In this document: one piece after another, positions 19,198 through 29,691 of the stretch | Position numbering within the stretch: the stretch's first letter is position 1 | Layout of the letters: each line of letters begins with the position of its first letter | Source: Bacteroides cutis | GTDB lineage: Bacteria; Bacteroidota; Bacteroidia; Bacteroidales; Bacteroidaceae | DNA length: 64,000 nt | Assembly (NCBI RefSeq): GCF_900241005.1 | Contig: NZ_OEST01000001.1 | Span: 744,001 to 808,000, forward strand | Direction: 5' to 3' | The notes under the pieces: generated by a model | Told to the model about the DNA's origin: nothing | Databases searched by the model: none | The model's input: only the letters and a program-made list of their open reading frames with translations | Position numbers and translations under genes: made by a program

Positions 19198-20582
19198 ATC
19201 TTCATTCTCTGCTTGAGCAGTTCGGCTATTTCGGGTACATAATTATCAAGATCACCTGCTCCCAGTACTATCAATACCTCGATAGGTTTCTGAGATAGCA
19301 GGTTCAGTACTTCTTCTTTCTTGCAAATACATTTCTCGATGCCCGGGCGCAGATTGTCGTATATCAGACGGCTGGTGACACCGGGGATGGGTTGTTCGCG
19401 TGCCGGATAAATTTCCGTCAGGATTACCTCATCCAACAAAGACAAGCTGTCGGCAAAGTCTTTGTAGAAATCGCGGGTGCGGGTATAGAGATGGGGTTGG
19501 AAGATGGCGGTTATCTTCTTGTCTTGATACAACTCACGGATGGACTTCACGCTTTGAGCTATTTCGGCAGGGTGGTGGGCATAGTCACTGAGGAATACGA
19601 TTTGATTGTTCTTCAATTTGAAGTCGAAACGGCGATCTACACCATGGAAGTTGGCCATACCTTGTTTTATTTCTTCGTCGGTAACTCCATTCAGGTGAGC
19701 AAGTGCCATGGCGGCTACACCATTTTCGATGTTGATACTGACGGGTACACCTAATTGGATATCATTGATACGGGTGTCCGGGGCAACAAAATCAATGAAT
19801 ATTTCACCATTTCCGATACGGATGTTCTCGGCATGAAAATCGCCTTCGTTACGGGAATAGGTATAGGTCTTGACACTCGGTTGTACCTCTGGTTTAACGG
19901 TCAGGCCTTTGTGAAGAATCAGGGCACCTCCCGGTTGGATAAGGGTAGTGTAGTGGCGGAAGCTTTCGAGATAGGCTTCTGCTGTTCCATAGATATCCAG
20001 ATGATCGGGATCGGTAGCGGTGATAACACTCATATAGGGGGAAAGCCAATGGAAAGAACGGTCGAACTCATCAGCTTCGATGACAGTATAGGGACTGGTT
20101 TGTGACAGCAGAAGATTAGTACCGTAATTCTTGGAGATACCACCAAGGAAGGCGGTACAGCCTACGTGGGACTGATGTAACAGATGGGCGGCCATTGTAC
20201 TGGTAGTGGTCTTTCCATGCGTACCGGCTACACAAAGTCCTTTGCTACTGCGGGTAATGATACCCAATACTTGAGAGCGTTTCAGTATCTCGAAACCGTT
20301 CTCGCGGAAATAGGCCAGTTCGGCATGCTCTTGCGGTACGGCGGGGGTATAGACTACTAAAGTCGTTACCGGATCTTTGCAGCTTTCGGGGATGAGGCTG
20401 GCGTCTTCTTTATAATGTATCTGGGCGCCTTCGGCTATCAGGTGTCCGGTCAGCTCGCTCGGAGTACGGTCGTAACCTGCAACAAACTTACCTTTGGAGA
20501 GGAAGTAGCGTATCAGGGCACTCATGCCAATGCCACCGGCACCGACGAAATAAACGGATTTGATTATATCTATATCTTTCAT
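19194..20582 (-). CDS. murC: UDP-N-acetylmuramate--L-alanine ligase
   Basis: A 462-residue cytoplasmic Mur ligase that adds L-Ala to UDP-MurNAc using ATP, the first peptide step of peptidoglycan synthesis. It has the UDP-binding start VYFVGAGGIGMSALIRYFLS, the ATP loop VAGTHGKTTTSTMAAHLL, EADEFDRSF in the central domain, and SDYAHHPAEI and FQPHLYTRTRDF in the C-terminal domain, both MurC hallmarks. Full length. It lies 31 bases after murG and overlaps ftsQ by 4 bases. Confidence 0.97.
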   Translation of the reverse strand: MKDIDIIKSVYFVGAGGIGMSALIRYFLSKGKFVAGYDRTPSELTGHLIAEGAQIHYKEDASLIPESCKDPVTTLVVYTPAVPQEHAELAYFRENGFEILKRSQVLGIITRSSKGLCVAGTHGKTTTSTMAAHLLHQSHVGCTAFLGGISKNYGTNLLLSQTSPYTVIEADEFDRSFHWLSPYMSVITATDPDHLDIYGTAEAYLESFRHYTTLIQPGGALILHKGLTVKPEVQPSVKTYTYSRNEGDFHAENIRIGNGEIFIDFVAPDTRINDIQLGVPVSINIENGVAAMALAHLNGVTDEEIKQGMANFHGVDRRFDFKLKNNQIVFLSDYAHHPAEIAQSVKSIRELYQDKKITAIFQPHLYTRTRDFYKDFADSLSLLDEVILTEIYPAREQPIPGVTSRLIYDNLRPGIEKCICKKEEVLNLLSQKPIEVLIVLGAGDLDNYVPEIAELLKQRMKI

Positions 20583-20613
20583 TGTTTTATTAAGTTGCTT
20601 TCAATGCTATTGT

Positions 20614-21762
20614 TTATTTTATGAGTTTCAGTACCTCTTTCGCTATAATAATCGCTGAGTCGGGCAATGCCAATTTGGCGATATGATCGCTCAGGCTTTC
20701 CAGCTTCTCAGCATTGGCTATGGTTTCCAGCGCTACGGGTAGCAATCTGTTTTTGGCTTCGGAATCTTTCACGTAGATGGCTGCATCCTTATTGACGAGC
20801 GCCAGGGCATTCTTGGTCTGATGGTCTTCTGCCACATTGGGCGAGGGTACCAAAATGACCGGTTTGCGTAACAGGCAGAATTCCGAGATGGAACCTGCAC
20901 CGGCACGTGAAATGACAAGGTCGGCTACGGAGTATGCACTTGCCATGTCTTTGATGAAATCTGTCACGTATAGGTTGGGAATGGCGTTGATATGAGGATG
21001 ATGTACGGTTTCTCCCGTTACTGTGGTGATAGCGTCTCTCACCTGTTCGATGTATATCTTTCCGGTTTGCCAGATGAATTGTATGTCAGGATTGTTACGG
21101 ATGATTTCCAATCCTTCCGTCAATGTTTGATTGATGGTACGTGCACCAAGACTGCCACCCAGTATGAGAATGGTTTTCTTAGCGGGATTTAAACCGAAAT
21201 AGTCTGCAGCTTTTTTATGAGAAATGGAATGTTCCAACAGGTTTTGGCGCACCGGGTTACCGGTCATGATGATTTTCTCCACAGGGAAGAACTTTTCCAT
21301 GCCCTCGTAAGCTACACATATCTTACAGGCTTTCTTAGCAAGTAACTTATTGGTGACGCCTGCGTAGGAGTTTTGCTCTTGTATCAGGGTAGGAACGCCC
21401 ATCATGCCTGCTGTTTTCAAGGTGGGACCGCTGGCATAACCACCTACACCTACGGCTACCTGTGGGCGGAATTCCTTGATTATTTTGCGGGCTTTCCATT
21501 GACTACGTACCAACTTTATCAATACGGCGAAGTTCTTCCACAGTCGTTTACGGTCGAAACCGGCTACAGGCAATCCGATAATTTTATATCCGGCATCGGG
21601 GACACGCTGCATTTCCATACGCCCTTCTGCTCCTACGAAAAGAATTTCCGCGTCGGGGCACAACTCTTTTATGGCGTTGGCAATGGATACAGCAGGGAAG
21701 ATATGTCCTCCCGTACCTCCTCCACTGACGATGATGCGTGGCTTATTATTAATTGTTTCCAT
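20614..21762 (-). CDS. murG: UDP-GlcNAc--lipid I N-acetylglucosaminyltransferase MurG
   Basis: A 382-residue peripheral inner-membrane GT28 glycosyltransferase that converts lipid I to lipid II. The start METINNKPRIIVSGGGTGGH holds the first glycine loop; an 18-residue in-frame extension upstream is rejected because MurG normally starts just before this loop. GVGGYASGPTLKTAGMMGVP, LILGGSLGARTINQ and SRAGAGSISEF are the other donor and acceptor motifs. It sits between ftsW and murC on the minus strand, with a 99-base spacer to ftsW. Confidence 0.96.
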   Translation of the reverse strand: METINNKPRIIVSGGGTGGHIFPAVSIANAIKELCPDAEILFVGAEGRMEMQRVPDAGYKIIGLPVAGFDRKRLWKNFAVLIKLVRSQWKARKIIKEFRPQVAVGVGGYASGPTLKTAGMMGVPTLIQEQNSYAGVTNKLLAKKACKICVAYEGMEKFFPVEKIIMTGNPVRQNLLEHSISHKKAADYFGLNPAKKTILILGGSLGARTINQTLTEGLEIIRNNPDIQFIWQTGKIYIEQVRDAITTVTGETVHHPHINAIPNLYVTDFIKDMASAYSVADLVISRAGAGSISEFCLLRKPVILVPSPNVAEDHQTKNALALVNKDAAIYVKDSEAKNRLLPVALETIANAEKLESLSDHIAKLALPDSAIIIAKEVLKLIK

Positions 21763-21861
21763 ATCTTGTTTTATTAGAATTCGTATGAATACTTGGCATA
21801 CTCTATCAATATTCAATACATTATATCCATATATTCGTCTATCTGTTATTCCAAACTCCGC

Positions 21862-23145
21862 TTATTCGAACTCGGCATCACTGTTCAGCACTTTGGCAGT
21901 AGGTTCGGCGGCAGTTTGCGCATCACTGTTGGCGGTTTCATCTGTATTGCCGGTTTCTATCTGCATGGTGATTTGGGCGTCATGTGCTCTTTGCTCTTCC
22001 AGTTTGGCTGTATATCGGCTCACGCTTAGTATCATACCAATATAGGCACAGTTTATTAACGTAGATGTACCTCCCTTGCTGATGAGCGGAAGTGGTTGTC
22101 CCGTTACGGGGGCAAGGCCTACGGCTACCATCATGTTGAAAATGGCCTGTGACACCAACAACAAGGCGATACCTATGATGAGGAAAGCGGGAAAGGTGCG
22201 GTCGCACTTTTTGGCAATACGCCCTACACGTATCAACAGGCAGATATAGAGGAAAACCACGACAATTCCGCCAACCAATCCGAGTTCCTCGACGATAATG
22301 GCAAAGATGAAATCGGAGAAAGCCTGGCTCAGGAAGTCACGTTGAACGGAGTTCCCGGGACCTTTGCCTACTACATTGCTGGTAGCAACGGCAATACGGG
22401 CATGAGCTATTTGTGCATCTTTATCTATATCGAATTTGGCGGCAGGCACTTCTTCATTGCTGGTAAATTTCTCAATACGGGCACGCCAGGTATCAAAACG
22501 GTGTAGGAAAGGCAGATCGCTGTTCTTGGTTACCACCAGAAAGGCTACGGCAATAATGGCTACTCCCGCCAGACTGCCTGCCAGTATCAGGAGTTTTTTT
22601 ATAGCCACACGACCGATGAACATCATCAGAAAGACGACTCCGAACAGTAGAGCGGCAGTAGATAAGTTTTCGGGCGCAATGAGTAGACATATGATACCGG
22701 TGATTATCATGATACGTTTGAAAGCTTTGGGACTGGCGCCGTTTTCGTCCTGTCCTTTGGAGAGAATAAATGCCGTGACGATGATGACCGCCATTTTTGC
22801 CACCTCCGACGGTTGAAACTGTATGCCCATGAACGTCATCCAACGGGCAGCACCGTTTATGCGCTCCATCATCATAACAAGTGCCAACAGTATTACTGAT
22901 GCCGGTAGCAAGAAAACGGGAAATACCTGGAACCATTTGTAAGGTATGTTGTGCATTAGGACTACAACTACGGCACCCACCATTAGGATGATGCTGTGTT
23001 GTGTAATCGGTCCCCAGTGGTCACCACTCTTATAAGTAAGCGTACTGGCAGCACTGAACACCTCCGTTATGGAGATGAGACAAAGGACAAGAAAGATAAT
23101 CCAGATTACTTTGTCCCCTTTGAATATGCTCTTTAATAAATCCAT
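21862..23145 (-). CDS. ftsW: Cell division protein FtsW (SEDS family)
   Basis: A 427-residue polytopic membrane protein of the RodA/FtsW/SpoVE family that polymerises septal peptidoglycan glycan strands with its partner FtsI. About ten hydrophobic segments are visible; GINGAARWMTFMGIQFQPSE and LPLISKGGTSTLINCAYIGM are the conserved SEDS loops. The C-terminal 45 residues are a hydrophilic tail rich in Ala, Thr and Glu. The FtsW rather than RodA call follows from its place between murD and murG. Confidence 0.94.
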   Translation of the reverse strand: MDLLKSIFKGDKVIWIIFLVLCLISITEVFSAASTLTYKSGDHWGPITQHSIILMVGAVVVVLMHNIPYKWFQVFPVFLLPASVILLALVMMMERINGAARWMTFMGIQFQPSEVAKMAVIIVTAFILSKGQDENGASPKAFKRIMIITGIICLLIAPENLSTAALLFGVVFLMMFIGRVAIKKLLILAGSLAGVAIIAVAFLVVTKNSDLPFLHRFDTWRARIEKFTSNEEVPAAKFDIDKDAQIAHARIAVATSNVVGKGPGNSVQRDFLSQAFSDFIFAIIVEELGLVGGIVVVFLYICLLIRVGRIAKKCDRTFPAFLIIGIALLLVSQAIFNMMVAVGLAPVTGQPLPLISKGGTSTLINCAYIGMILSVSRYTAKLEEQRAHDAQITMQIETGNTDETANSDAQTAAEPTAKVLNSDAEFE

Positions 23146-23204
23146 AAATAATGTGGTGATGTGATATTACTCTATCATTTTATTATTTTATCACTTTATC
23201 ACTT

Positions 23205-24539
23205 TTATAACTCTCTTACATATTTCTTGAACTGGTCACCTCTGTCTTCATAGCTTTTGAAAAGGTCGAAACTGGCGCAACAAGGGCTGAGTAATACTGT
23301 CTCTCCTTTTTTTGCCAACTTATAGGCTGCGTCTACTGCATCTTTCATTCCTGTCCGCACATCTGCTACGGGCAGATCCATGCGGTCGAAGAACTCGTGC
23401 AGCTTTTCATTGTGTAATCCCAAGTACACCAAAGCAGAACACTTTTCGCGTACAAGATCTTCTATTTCGGTATAATCGTTACCTTTGTCTTTACCGCCGA
23501 GGATAAGCACTGTTCGGGTAGTCATGCTTTGTAAGGCATACCAGCAAGAGTTTACATTTGTTGCTTTAGAGTCGTTGATGAAGTGAATGCCACGTACGGT
23601 AGCAACCTTTTCAAGACGATGCTCCACGCCTTTGAAATCTGACAAGGCCTTGCGGATATCTTCTTTACGGATACCGGCAAGGTTGGCGGATATTCCAGCG
23701 GCCAGAGAGTTATATAAGTTGTGTGTGCCATGCAACGCCAACTCCTCTTGTTCCATGTTAAAAGCAATCGGTTCGTTGATTTCCACTTCTCCGTCTTCCA
23801 CGTAGGCTATAACACCATCTTCTTTTACGGCAGAGAAAGGATAGGGGTGCGCTTTCAAGCCATGTTTGGCAAGCTCCCGGCGGATGATGGGGTCGTCGTT
23901 CCAATAGATGAAGGCATCTTCAGACGTCTGATTTTGTGTGATACGGAACTTGGCATCCACATATTTTTGCATGCAGTGGTCGTAACGGTCCAGATGGTCG
24001 GGAGTGATGTTCATCAATACGGCGATATTGGCACGGAAATTATACATATTGTCGAGTTGGAAGGAACTCAGCTCGATGACATAGTAATCGTGTTTCTCTA
24101 TTGCCACTTGCAGGGCAAGACTGTTCCCGATATTTCCTGCCAAGCCTACGTTCAGTCCCGCACTCTTAAAGATGTGGTAAATGAGCGAGGTAGTAGTGGT
24201 CTTACCGTTCGATCCCGTTATACAAATCATCTTGGCATCTGTATAGCGTCCGGCAAACTCTATTTCGGAGATAATAGGTGTACCTTTTTCTTTCAGTTTA
24301 AGAATAAGTGGAGCATCGTTGGGGATACCGGGACTTTTCACCACTTCATCGGCATTGAGTATCATCTCTTCGGTGTGTTTCCCTTCTTCCCAAGTAATGT
24401 CATACTTGTTCAGCAGTTCCTTGTATTTGTCTTTAATGGCAGACATGTCGGAGACGAACGTGTCGAAACCTTTCACTTTGGCGAGTACAGCAGCACCTGC
24501 GCCGCTTTCACCTGCTCCTAATACTACAATTCTACTCAT
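23205..24539 (-). CDS. murD: UDP-N-acetylmuramoyl-L-alanine--D-glutamate ligase
   Basis: A 444-residue cytoplasmic Mur ligase adding D-Glu. The start MSRIVVLGAGESGAGAAVLA is the UDP-binding Rossmann loop; an 18-residue upstream extension lies in spacer DNA and is not used. ITGSNGKTTTTSLIYHI is the ATP loop, NITPDHLDRYDHCMQKY and NDSKATNVNSCWYAL are MurD-specific, and LSPCCASFDLFKSYEDRGD closes the protein. A stem-loop occupies the spacer upstream of it. Confidence 0.96.
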   Translation of the reverse strand: MSRIVVLGAGESGAGAAVLAKVKGFDTFVSDMSAIKDKYKELLNKYDITWEEGKHTEEMILNADEVVKSPGIPNDAPLILKLKEKGTPIISEIEFAGRYTDAKMICITGSNGKTTTTSLIYHIFKSAGLNVGLAGNIGNSLALQVAIEKHDYYVIELSSFQLDNMYNFRANIAVLMNITPDHLDRYDHCMQKYVDAKFRITQNQTSEDAFIYWNDDPIIRRELAKHGLKAHPYPFSAVKEDGVIAYVEDGEVEINEPIAFNMEQEELALHGTHNLYNSLAAGISANLAGIRKEDIRKALSDFKGVEHRLEKVATVRGIHFINDSKATNVNSCWYALQSMTTRTVLILGGKDKGNDYTEIEDLVREKCSALVYLGLHNEKLHEFFDRMDLPVADVRTGMKDAVDAAYKLAKKGETVLLSPCCASFDLFKSYEDRGDQFKKYVREL

Positions 24540-24557
24540 ATTAATAATTGTGTTAAT

Positions 24558-24599
24558 GCGATAGTGTGATAATGTTCTAAAATGACATTGCACTATCGC
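24558..24599. repeat. Stem-loop in the mraY-murD spacer
   Basis: GCGATAGTG (24558-24566) pairs perfectly with CACTATCGC (24591-24599), with a further ATGT/ACAT pairing inside. It fills much of the 86-base spacer just upstream of murD. Several other spacers of this cluster carry related GTGATA-type words. It might tune or partly stop the long transcript; no T-run follows. Confidence 0.55.
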
Positions 24600-24625
24600 C
24601 CCTATAATTCTATCACTCTATCACC

Positions 24626-25894
24626 TTATCTGATTTTCAATGTTATAATCGTTATTGCTGCCAGTACAATCGTTACAATCCAGAAGCGGACGGTAATTTT
24701 CGATTCATGGAACAACTGTGTAGGTTTGGTAAATACAACTTTGCATCCTGGCTCGATCAGGTTCATACTGGTACGGAAATGATCGTGTATCGGTGTTCGC
24801 TTGAAAAGACGTTGTTTTACTCCTTTTCGTTTGCCTGCTTTGTAGTAGACCCGTTGCAGAATAACTGATAGGTTTTCTACCAGGAATATTCCACAAAGAA
24901 TAGGTATCAACAGTTCTTTGTGAATAATGATGGCGTATACGGCAATGATGCCGCCGATGGTCAGGCTACCTGTATCACCCATGAATACCTGCGCCGGATA
25001 GGCGTTGTACCACAAAAAACCGATAAGGGCACCGATGAAGGCACAGATAAAGATTACCAGTTCTTCAGAGCCGGGAATATACATGATATTCAGATAACCT
25101 GCGTATTCAATATGACTGGATACGTATGCCAATATTCCCAAAGTTAATCCGATGATGGCAGAGTTTCCTGCCGCCATGCCATCCATGCCGTCGTTCAGGT
25201 TGGCACCATTGGATACGGCAGTGACCACGAAGATGGTGATGATGACGAACAGTACCCATCCTGCGGTTTGGGCATGTTCGCCCATAAAACCTACGAGGTC
25301 GGAATAATCGAAGTTATTGCTTTTGAAGAACGGGATGGTGGTTTGTGTAGCTTTGATTTCTTTGGCGGCATGTACCACTTCTATTTGTCCGTTAGGTTGC
25401 TGTATCTCTATGTTTTCGCGGATAACAACCTGCGGGCTCAGATAGAGTGTTAAACCTACAATCAGTCCCAAACCTACCTGGCCGATAATCTTGAACTTAC
25501 CGTGCAGACCTTCCTTATCTTTCTTGAATATCTTGATATAATCATCGGCAAAACCCAAAGAACCTAACCAAACGGTGGTAATTAACATCAGTATCATGTA
25601 GATATTGCTCAACTTACCCAGTAACAAGCATGGGATGAGGATGGCGAAGATGATGATAACCCCACCCATACTCGGGACGCCTACTTTATTTACTCCGAAC
25701 GGATCGATACTGGCATCACGCTGCGTTTCAGTGATTTGTTTCCGTTTCAACAGGTTAATGAACTTATCACCCCAGATACTCGATATGAGTAATGCCAGAA
25801 TGATTGCCATCAATGCCCGGAAGGATGTATAACCGAACATACCAGCTCCGGGGAAATCGTATTTATCTAACCATTGAAATAAATAATATAACAT
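24626..25894 (-). CDS. mraY: Phospho-N-acetylmuramoyl-pentapeptide-transferase
   Basis: A 422-residue polytopic membrane enzyme that transfers phospho-MurNAc-pentapeptide to undecaprenyl phosphate, making lipid I. Conserved pieces are VPSMGGVIII, GFADDYIKIFKKDKEGL (the catalytic aspartates), NGANLNDGMDGMAAGNS, FMGDTGSLTIGG and RTPIHDHFR. The loop between residues about 150 and 210 (QQPNGQIEVVHAAKEIK) is longer than in E. coli, a common Bacteroidetes trait. Confidence 0.97.
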   Translation of the reverse strand: MLYYLFQWLDKYDFPGAGMFGYTSFRALMAIILALLISSIWGDKFINLLKRKQITETQRDASIDPFGVNKVGVPSMGGVIIIFAILIPCLLLGKLSNIYMILMLITTVWLGSLGFADDYIKIFKKDKEGLHGKFKIIGQVGLGLIVGLTLYLSPQVVIRENIEIQQPNGQIEVVHAAKEIKATQTTIPFFKSNNFDYSDLVGFMGEHAQTAGWVLFVIITIFVVTAVSNGANLNDGMDGMAAGNSAIIGLTLGILAYVSSHIEYAGYLNIMYIPGSEELVIFICAFIGALIGFLWYNAYPAQVFMGDTGSLTIGGIIAVYAIIIHKELLIPILCGIFLVENLSVILQRVYYKAGKRKGVKQRLFKRTPIHDHFRTSMNLIEPGCKVVFTKPTQLFHESKITVRFWIVTIVLAAITIITLKIR

Positions 25895-25946
25895 AATTTT
25901 TCAATTTACTTTTAGAGTGATGGTAGTTTTATGTCGCCTTATCACT

Positions 25947-27395
25947 TTAAAACATTATCGCTTTTAATTCCTCTTTATCATCGAAGTGATGTTTCACCCC
26001 TTTAATCTCCTGATAGTTCTCGTGTCCCTTTCCGGCAACGAGAATAACATCACCTGGCTGTGCCAGCATACAGGCTGTTTTGATGGCTTCCCTCCGGTCG
26101 ACAATACTGAGTGTCTTTTGCATATCGTCTTTATCCAGTCCGGTAAGCATATCGTTGATGATATCTTGAGGTTCTTCAAAGCGCGGATTATCGGAAGTAA
26201 TAATGACGCGGTCACTGGCTTTGGCAGCTTCTTTGGCCATAATGGGGCGCTTGCCTTTATCACGGTTACCCCCGGCACCGACTACAGTGATTACTTTTCC
26301 TTTGCCTTCCAATACTCCATGGATGGCATTCAATACATTGACAAGTGCATCCGGGGTATGGGCGTAATCTACAATGGCGGTGAAACCTTTGGGAGAACGT
26401 ACGGCATCAAATCTTCCGGTTACGGGGTGCAAGGTGCTGAGGGCGATAAGCACGTCTTCCTCTTTCTTACCCAGCAATACGGCAGCTCCGAATACTGCCA
26501 GCAGGTTACTGGCATTGAACTTGCCGATGAAGTTTACAGCCAGCTCGTGGTTATTGAAGTCGAGCAACATACCTTCAAAATGAGATTCTAATACCTTTCC
26601 TTTGAAGTCGCTGAGACTTCTCAACGAATAGGTATAGACTTTGGAGCGTGTGTTCTGCGTCATTACCAATCCGTTTTTATCATCCAAATTTGTCAGGCTG
26701 AATGCGTTCTTAGGCATATCGTCGAAGAACTTCTTTTTAGCTTTGAGATAATTCTCAACAGTTTTATGATAATCTAAATGGTCACGTGTCAGATTGGTAA
26801 AGATCCCCCCGGTAAATTTCAATCCGCTGATACGTTTCTGAGCGATGGAGTGGGAACTTACTTCCATAAATGCATATTTGCAGCCGGAATCGGCCATCTC
26901 TCCTAATAGGCGGTTCAGTGTGACAGGATCGGGAGTGGTATGTTCCGTAGGTATAGGCTGGTCGTCGATGTAATTACATACGGTAGAAATCAGTCCTACT
27001 TTATATCCAAAGTAACGGAACGTATTATATAATAAGGTAGCGATGGTAGTTTTACCGTTTGTTCCGGTTACACCTACCAATTCCATTTTAGAAGTAGGGT
27101 CGCCATAGAAGAGAGTTGCTATTTTGCCTACCGAATCTTCGCTGTCTTTTACTTGGATATAGGTGATACTGTCTTTAGGCTTTTCCGGTACATCTTCACA
27201 AAGTACGGCAACAGCGCCTTTCTCTATGGCTGCGGGGATATAGGCGTGTCCATCGGTTTGAGTGCCGCGCATAGCCATAAACAGGTGTCCGGCTTCTATC
27301 AGACGAGAGTCGATGTTCACTCTAGTTATCTCTATATCCGTACTTCCGATGATTTGTACCGGTTGTATCGTCTTTAGTAATTCGCTTAATTTCAT
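25947..27395 (-). CDS. murE: UDP-MurNAc-tripeptide synthetase (meso-diaminopimelate-adding)
   Basis: A 482-residue cytoplasmic Mur ligase. It has the N-terminal substrate domain ([19 protein letters not shown]), the ATP loop [17 protein letters not shown], and the specificity motif [15 protein letters not shown] is the form that selects meso-diaminopimelate rather than lysine, which fits the Gram-negative wall. The C-terminal part ends [20 protein letters not shown]. It is followed directly by mraY; the usual murF neighbour is not present between them. Confidence 0.96.
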   Translation of the reverse strand: MKLSELLKTIQPVQIIGSTDIEITRVNIDSRLIEAGHLFMAMRGTQTDGHAYIPAAIEKGAVAVLCEDVPEKPKDSITYIQVKDSEDSVGKIATLFYGDPTSKMELVGVTGTNGKTTIATLLYNTFRYFGYKVGLISTVCNYIDDQPIPTEHTTPDPVTLNRLLGEMADSGCKYAFMEVSSHSIAQKRISGLKFTGGIFTNLTRDHLDYHKTVENYLKAKKKFFDDMPKNAFSLTNLDDKNGLVMTQNTRSKVYTYSLRSLSDFKGKVLESHFEGMLLDFNNHELAVNFIGKFNASNLLAVFGAAVLLGKKEEDVLIALSTLHPVTGRFDAVRSPKGFTAIVDYAHTPDALVNVLNAIHGVLEGKGKVITVVGAGGNRDKGKRPIMAKEAAKASDRVIITSDNPRFEEPQDIINDMLTGLDKDDMQKTLSIVDRREAIKTACMLAQPGDVILVAGKGHENYQEIKGVKHHFDDKEELKAIMF

Positions 27396-27492
27396 ACCTT
27401 TTATTAATTGATAATTGACAATTATCCGTTAATTACTTAATTTCTTTATACCTTATTTATTATATATAATATTACATGATAATTATTCATTC

Positions 27493-29619
27493 TTAATTGT
27501 GCATTGTCAATAGTATGGTTTGGCCTTTTATAATCCGGCTTCCGCCTGCTATCGACTGGCTCTTGACTCGTCCTACCCCATTCAGTCTTACTTTCAATCC
27601 TTTACTTTCCAGTAAATAGACGGCATCCTTTGCGCCCATACCTATCACACTGGGTACCGTACTCGAGTCTTTTCCTTGGTTTTGTAATATTATCACTGAT
27701 GGGGTAGCTTGCACATGTCCCCATAACTCTTTTCCTTTTTCTTTGTTGAGTTGGTGTTGAGTGGGAATGTTCAACGAGTTCAGCGCATACAATGCTTCGT
27801 TAAGGTTTCCTGATTTTACAGTAGGTATCACATTGGTAGTACTATCTATAGCACTACGGATGTCAAACCGCAAGTTTTTAGCATAAACTCTTTCGGCTAT
27901 TTTCCCAAATACACTACCTGCCATCAGACCACCGGATGCGGGAAGTCCTGGCTTCTGTATGGAAACTATACAACTATATTTGGGTGCTTCTGCCGGGAAA
28001 TATCCGCAGAAACTAACAAGATAATTCACCCGTCCGGATTTGTAACCGGAGACCCCTTGCGAAATTTGTGCCGTTCCTGTCTTGCCTGCCACTGCAAACT
28101 GCTTGCTTCCGGCCGGTTTTGCAAGTCCTTCGGAAACCACTTTGTGCAGTATCTCACGGATTTGTGTCAAAGTACGGTCAGAACATATCTTTGTATTGAT
28201 AATTTCCGTAGGAAACTCTTTTATTATCTCGCCATCTTTTACGGCAGCTTTTACAAATTTTGGGCGTATCATGGTACCGTTATTGGCAATGGCATTGTAA
28301 AAAGTAAGAATGTTCAGTGGTGGAACTTGTGTTTCGTAACCGATACTCATCCACGGTAAAGTAGTTTTGGCAAAATAACGTTCTTTGGGACCACGAATAT
28401 TAGGCTTACCCTCACCGGCGATTTGCAAGTGGAGAGGTTGGTCGATACTCATACGTTTCAATCCATCTACATATTTTTGCGGATTATCCTTATAATATTT
28501 ATCAATGAGGTAGGAAACGCCGATATTGGAAGATACCTCCAAAATGCGTGTCACATTGATTTTTCCGTATCCACCTCTATACCAGTTATGATCTTTCATT
28601 TTACTGCCATACATGTTCATAATACCGTTGCCGGTATCTACTTCCGTATCGGGAGTGATTTTACCGTCCTCCAACGCTACCATGATAGAAGCGGTTTTGA
28701 ATGTAGAACCCGGTTCCAACATGTCACTGATGGCATTGTTACGCATCTCGTAATAATTACCGTCTCCGGCTTTCATCATATTGACAATAGCTTTTACCTC
28801 TCCGGTCTGTACCTCCATAAGTACGGCTACCCCTACATTAGCATTGATTTCTTTTAATTTGTCGACAAGGGCTTTTTCACAAATGTCTTGCATGTCTACA
28901 TCAATTGTGGAAATAATATCGCAACCGTCTACAGGGGGGATATCGACAATATTCAGGTATTTGTTCATCACTTTTTGGCGGTGAGTAATACCGTCACGAC
29001 CTTTCAATAGGGTATCAAATGCTAATTCAATACCATTTTTTGCACCTTGTGCAGTGTCGGCATAGAGGTCGCCTAAAGTACGGGCTGCTAATGAGCCAAA
29101 GGGCTTCTTACGTTGGTTGTATGCTTGTTCGTGAAATCCGCCCTTGTATTTGTTTAAGTTGAATACCGGTAACCGTTTAGCCTCTTTATATTGAATATAA
29201 GAGATACGCTTGGGATAAATCAGGTAGTTGCGGCTTCCTTTCTTACGTCCCTTCAACAGATGGCTTTTAAATTCGGCAGCACTTTTATCTGGAAATATTT
29301 TGTGGAGGCCTTCGCATATCTCTCCAAGATGGTTTATGAGCATGGTGTCTTTTTGCTCGCCACCGGCTTTGAAGTCCATATATATGCGATATTCAGGCAA
29401 TGAACTTGCCATCAGCTTGCCATCGGCTGAAAGAATATTTCCACGATTGGGCTTAACGGTAACATTCTCTTTCACAAAACGATCGGCCACGTCTTGCCAG
29501 TATTGTCGCTCGGCAAACATGATAACGGTACCTTTTACGATAATAGCTATTCCCGCCAGTCCCATGATAAGGACGACAAAGAAATAACGGGTCATTATAT
29601 TTTTCTTATTTACAGCCAA
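27493..29619 (-). CDS. ftsI: Septal penicillin-binding protein (FtsI/PBP3) with PASTA domain
   Basis: A 708-residue inner-membrane transpeptidase that cross-links septal peptidoglycan. One N-terminal membrane segment (YFFVVLIMGLAGIAIIVKG) is followed by a dimerisation domain and the transpeptidase with its three boxes: STFK in MLEPGSTFKTASIMVAL, SSN in EVSSNIGVSY and KTG in AVAGKTGTAQISQ. The last 60 residues form one PASTA domain (PSVIGMGAKDAVYLLESKGL), as in SpoVD-type proteins and most Bacteroidetes FtsI. It lies between ftsL and murE. Confidence 0.95.
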   Translation of the reverse strand: MAVNKKNIMTRYFFVVLIMGLAGIAIIVKGTVIMFAERQYWQDVADRFVKENVTVKPNRGNILSADGKLMASSLPEYRIYMDFKAGGEQKDTMLINHLGEICEGLHKIFPDKSAAEFKSHLLKGRKKGSRNYLIYPKRISYIQYKEAKRLPVFNLNKYKGGFHEQAYNQRKKPFGSLAARTLGDLYADTAQGAKNGIELAFDTLLKGRDGITHRQKVMNKYLNIVDIPPVDGCDIISTIDVDMQDICEKALVDKLKEINANVGVAVLMEVQTGEVKAIVNMMKAGDGNYYEMRNNAISDMLEPGSTFKTASIMVALEDGKITPDTEVDTGNGIMNMYGSKMKDHNWYRGGYGKINVTRILEVSSNIGVSYLIDKYYKDNPQKYVDGLKRMSIDQPLHLQIAGEGKPNIRGPKERYFAKTTLPWMSIGYETQVPPLNILTFYNAIANNGTMIRPKFVKAAVKDGEIIKEFPTEIINTKICSDRTLTQIREILHKVVSEGLAKPAGSKQFAVAGKTGTAQISQGVSGYKSGRVNYLVSFCGYFPAEAPKYSCIVSIQKPGLPASGGLMAGSVFGKIAERVYAKNLRFDIRSAIDSTTNVIPTVKSGNLNEALYALNSLNIPTQHQLNKEKGKELWGHVQATPSVIILQNQGKDSSTVPSVIGMGAKDAVYLLESKGLKVRLNGVGRVKSQSIAGGSRIIKGQTILLTMHN

Positions 29620-29691
29620 TTCTATTTGCGGTTTAAAGATTTACAATTTAAATTGTTTTAATTCTCAATTATCCACTTTTTTAACTCTCTA

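Noticed and set aside
23721..24521. 266-codon open frame antisense to murD
   Set aside because: Shadow of the well-supported murD; no family features.
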